Assembly (NCBI RefSeq): GCF_023282985.1 | Contig: NZ_JAGQDC010000023.1 | Coordinates: forward strand, 1 to 46,309 | Source of the DNA: Serratia silvae | GTDB lineage: Bacteria; Pseudomonadota; Gammaproteobacteria; Enterobacterales; Enterobacteriaceae | Direction of reading: 5' to 3' | DNA: 46,309 nt | Shown: positions 44,165 through 46,309 of the stretch, one piece after another | Layout: the number at the start of each line of letters is the position of its first letter | Position numbering within the stretch: position 1 is the first letter of the stretch | The notes under the pieces: model-generated | What the model was told of the DNA's origin: nothing | What the model saw: the letters and a program-made list of their open reading frames with translations, nothing else | The model's database searches: none | Program-made: the position numbers and the translations under genes

Positions 44165-45931
44165 TTATAGCTCCCCGCTGCGGTGTGCAATCAGTTTGGC
44201 AAACAGACCGGGCTGAGCGCTGAGCGTGGCGTAGTTGCCCTGCTGCACGATTTTCCCGCTGTCCATCACCCAAATCTGGTCATAATCTTCGGTATCTTCC
44301 AACTGGTGTGTGACCAACAGCGTGGTCTGCTGATGGGACGCTGCATTCAGCGCCTGCATCACCAAACGTTCGCTGTGGGCGTCCAGGCTGGCCGCAGGTT
44401 CATCCAGTAACAGCAAGCGGCGGGGGCTGAGCAGCGCCCGCGCCACGGCCACCCGCTGAGCTTGACCAACGGAAAGCCGGGCAGCGCCATCGCCCAGATC
44501 GGTTGCCAACCCTTTTGGTAAATGCGGCAGGAATTCACTGACGTAAGCCTGTTCAACCGCCTGTTGCAATTGGGCCTCGCTGGCCTGCGGGTAGCCGAGC
44601 AGAATATTGTCCCGCAGCGTTTGAGCTGGCAGATGGGGGTTTTGCCCCACCCAGCCCAGTTGCTGACGCCAGTTAACCGCAGCCAACTCGCGCAGTTCGA
44701 TACCGTTGATCAGCAACGAGCCCCGGTAGGGCAGGAAGCCGAGCAGCAGGTTTAGCAGCGAACTCTTCCCGGCACCGCTAAGCCCAACCAAGGCAATGCG
44801 TTGATTGGCAGGCAAGGTAAAATCAAGCGGCCCGGCAAGCACTACACCGTTAGGCGAGAGGATTTCCAGCGCCTGCGCCTGCACGGTCAGTGGGTCTTCA
44901 CTATTTAGCGTTTGAGAACCATTGCCAACCTGCTCGCCCTCGGCGGCCAGGAAGGTTTCCAGCGCTTCGGCGGCACCCACGGCCTGAGCTTTGGCATGAT
45001 AAAAAGCGCCCAGATCGCGCAGCGGTTGGAAAAACTCCGGCGCCAGGATCAGCACCAGAAAACCGGCAAACAGCGTAACGCCCATGCCGTAGCTACCAAA
45101 ATCCAGTTCACCGAGATAGGAGAAGCCAAAATAGACTGCTACGACGGCGATGGAAATAGAGGCGAAGAATTCCAGCACGGCGGAGGAGAGGAAAGCCAGG
45201 CGCAGCACTTCCATGGTGCGCTGGCGGAAATCTTCCGAAGATTTGGCAATGTGATCGGTTTCCGCCTGGCCGCGATTAAACAGGCGCAGGGTATCCAGGC
45301 CGCGCAGGCGATCGAGGAAATTGCCGCTGAGCCGAGCCAGCGCGACAAAGTTACGGCGGTTGGCATCGGCCGCCCCCATACCGACCAGCGCCATAAACAG
45401 TGGGATCAGCGGGGCGGTCGCCAGCAGGATAAACCCGGCCGCCCAGTTGATCGGGAAGACGGTGATCAGGATCAGCACCGGGATAAACACGGCCAGATAC
45501 ATTTGCGGCAGATAGCGTGAGTAGTACTCCTGCATGTCCTCGATCTGCTCAACGATGATGCTGGCCCAGCTCCCGGCGGGCTTGCCCTGGATCCAGGCGG
45601 GGCCAAGCTGTTGCAGCTTATCCAGCACCTGTGCACGCATACGCTGGCGAATAACCTGCCCGCAAATGAAGCCAACTCGTTCGCGCAGCCAGCTCAGGAA
45701 GGCCCGCAGTGCAAAGGTTGTTGCCAACCAGATAAACGACGAAACCAGTTCGCCACGGGGTTGATGCTCGATAATCAGCGCATGGAGCAAGGAAGCCAAC
45801 AGCCAGGCCTGGGCGACGATCAAAATGCCGCTTGCCAGACCTAACAGCATGGATAAACGCAGCCAACGCTGCGCCAACGTACTCTGTGTTTTGAGCCAAC
45901 GGGTTAACTGGTGCTGTCTGGTTTTTTTCAT
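44165..45931 (-). CDS. cydD: ABC transporter CydD (cysteine/glutathione export, cytochrome bd assembly)
   Basis: Partner of CydC in the inner membrane. The 588-aa protein (E. coli 588 aa) has the six-helix membrane domain (about residues 15-320) and an ATPase with Walker A GLSGAGKSS, a signature LSVGQAQR that deviates from LSGGQ, Walker B LLLLDEP and H-loop VTHQLED. It is translated first, and cydC follows after two bases. In E. coli trxB lies upstream; its gene would be just past the window end. Confidence 0.96.
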   Translation of the reverse strand: MKKTRQHQLTRWLKTQSTLAQRWLRLSMLLGLASGILIVAQAWLLASLLHALIIEHQPRGELVSSFIWLATTFALRAFLSWLRERVGFICGQVIRQRMRAQVLDKLQQLGPAWIQGKPAGSWASIIVEQIEDMQEYYSRYLPQMYLAVFIPVLILITVFPINWAAGFILLATAPLIPLFMALVGMGAADANRRNFVALARLSGNFLDRLRGLDTLRLFNRGQAETDHIAKSSEDFRQRTMEVLRLAFLSSAVLEFFASISIAVVAVYFGFSYLGELDFGSYGMGVTLFAGFLVLILAPEFFQPLRDLGAFYHAKAQAVGAAEALETFLAAEGEQVGNGSQTLNSEDPLTVQAQALEILSPNGVVLAGPLDFTLPANQRIALVGLSGAGKSSLLNLLLGFLPYRGSLLINGIELRELAAVNWRQQLGWVGQNPHLPAQTLRDNILLGYPQASEAQLQQAVEQAYVSEFLPHLPKGLATDLGDGAARLSVGQAQRVAVARALLSPRRLLLLDEPAASLDAHSERLVMQALNAASHQQTTLLVTHQLEDTEDYDQIWVMDSGKIVQQGNYATLSAQPGLFAKLIAHRSGEL

Positions 45932-46069
45932 CAGGTAGTCTGCGTCGCCGATGCCTGTTGTAGCAGGCTTGGTTAACGTACTGTTAAAAAAGTGTTTGTC
46001 TCAGCGGGAAATAAGACAAGTGAACGCTAATGTTACCTCGTCACTAGATAGACGTGAAACAAATATCCT

Positions 46070-46187
46070 TATACCCGTCGTCTTTCAAGCCGCAGCGTTG
46101 TGATCGCCGAGCTATGCCGTACAGGGATGTACCAATGCCGCGAGCGCAGGGATGCGCTAGAGCGGTCGACTTGAAATCCATAGGGTT
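46070..46187. repeat. MITE-like palindromic repeat, copy 3
   Basis: About 118 bp, starting TATACCCGTCGTCTTTCAAGC and ending TTGAAATCCATAGGGTTT, the same ends as the copies at 4053 and 23284. The interior (GATCGCCGAGC...GCGCAGGGATGCGC) differs from copy 2, so interiors vary while ends are kept. Confidence 0.85.
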
Positions 46188-46235
46188 TAAGAGATGCACC
46201 TTTTAAGAAGGGGGAGAGCGAGGACAGAGTTGAAA

Positions 46236-46264
46236 GTAAAAATCCGCCTTCATAGAAGGCGGCA
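46236..46264 (-). terminator. Minus-strand terminator of the gene beyond the window end
   Basis: Read on the minus strand, GCCGCCTTC pairs with GAAGGCGG around TAT and is followed by ATTTTTAC. It is oriented to end a transcript coming from beyond the right edge. Confidence 0.8.
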
Positions 46265-46309
46265 TTGCTTTGGCGCCCCAGAGGGGCGTACTAAGCTCGA
46301 ACCCGTAGG

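Larger units (their letters stand above)
45932..46309. other. Intergenic region upstream of cydD to the window end
   Basis: About 380 bases with no supported gene. The part nearest cydD (45932-46069) is AT-rich and should hold the cydD promoter. It is followed by repeat copy 3 (46070-46187) and then a minus-strand terminator (46236-46264), probably that of the next upstream gene (trxB by synteny). Confidence 0.6.

Overview
The window is a chromosomal segment of an enterobacterium. The proteins are very close to the Escherichia coli proteins encoded around grxA to cydD, and gene order follows that block almost gene for gene. Moderate-to-high GC, protein divergence from E. coli, and a dispersed palindromic repeat with TACCCGTCGTCTTTCAAGC-type ends point to Serratia or a close relative in the Yersiniaceae. 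The genus is an inference from memory of such sequences; I cannot resolve the species.

Layout. 1-2.6 kb: grxA (minus), then ybjC, rimK and ybjN (plus). 2.9-7.2 kb: the putrescine ABC importer potFGHI. 7.3-8.4 kb: the 23S rRNA methyltransferase rlmC. 8.5-12.3 kb (minus): the arginine importer genes artJ and artPIQM, both units preceded by tandem ARG-box-like palindromes. 12.6-13.1 kb: lipoprotein gene ybjP. 13.3-19.0 kb (minus): an accessory, visibly AT-richer type VI secretion (T6SS) delivery island, vgrG - DUF4123 chaperone - unrecognised 535-aa cargo - secreted 293-aa protein (candidate immunity protein) - PAAR, without any T6SS core genes. 19.4-23.9 kb: a small membrane protein, amiD, ybjS, ybjT and a DUF1294 membrane protein. 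23.9-34.5 kb: an exported metallo-beta-lactamase-fold protein, ltaE, poxB, hcr-hcp (with an NsrR-like operator), lysO, ybjD and ybjX. 34.7-37.8 kb: macAB. 37.9-41.1 kb: cspD, clpS and clpA. 41.3-45.9 kb (minus): infA, aat and cydDC.

Compared with my memory of the E. coli order, nfsA, ybjO, ybjQ, aqpZ and the tRNA gene serW are missing from their usual slots. The gains are the vgrG island, the 90-aa membrane protein, the metallo-beta-lactamase-fold gene and the DUF1294 gene. The serW slot between clpA and infA instead holds two consecutive long inverted repeats.

The most likely undescribed system is the vgrG island. Its 535-aa cargo matches no toxin family I recognise, carries a CxC...CxC cysteine cluster at its N-terminus and Gly-rich beta-type segments near its C-terminus, and is followed by a gene with an export signal. 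This suggests an effector acting in the periplasm or on the membrane, with its immunity protein. The other item of interest is a family of MITE-like palindromes (three copies), one of them inside the pot operon between the binding-protein gene and the transporter genes.
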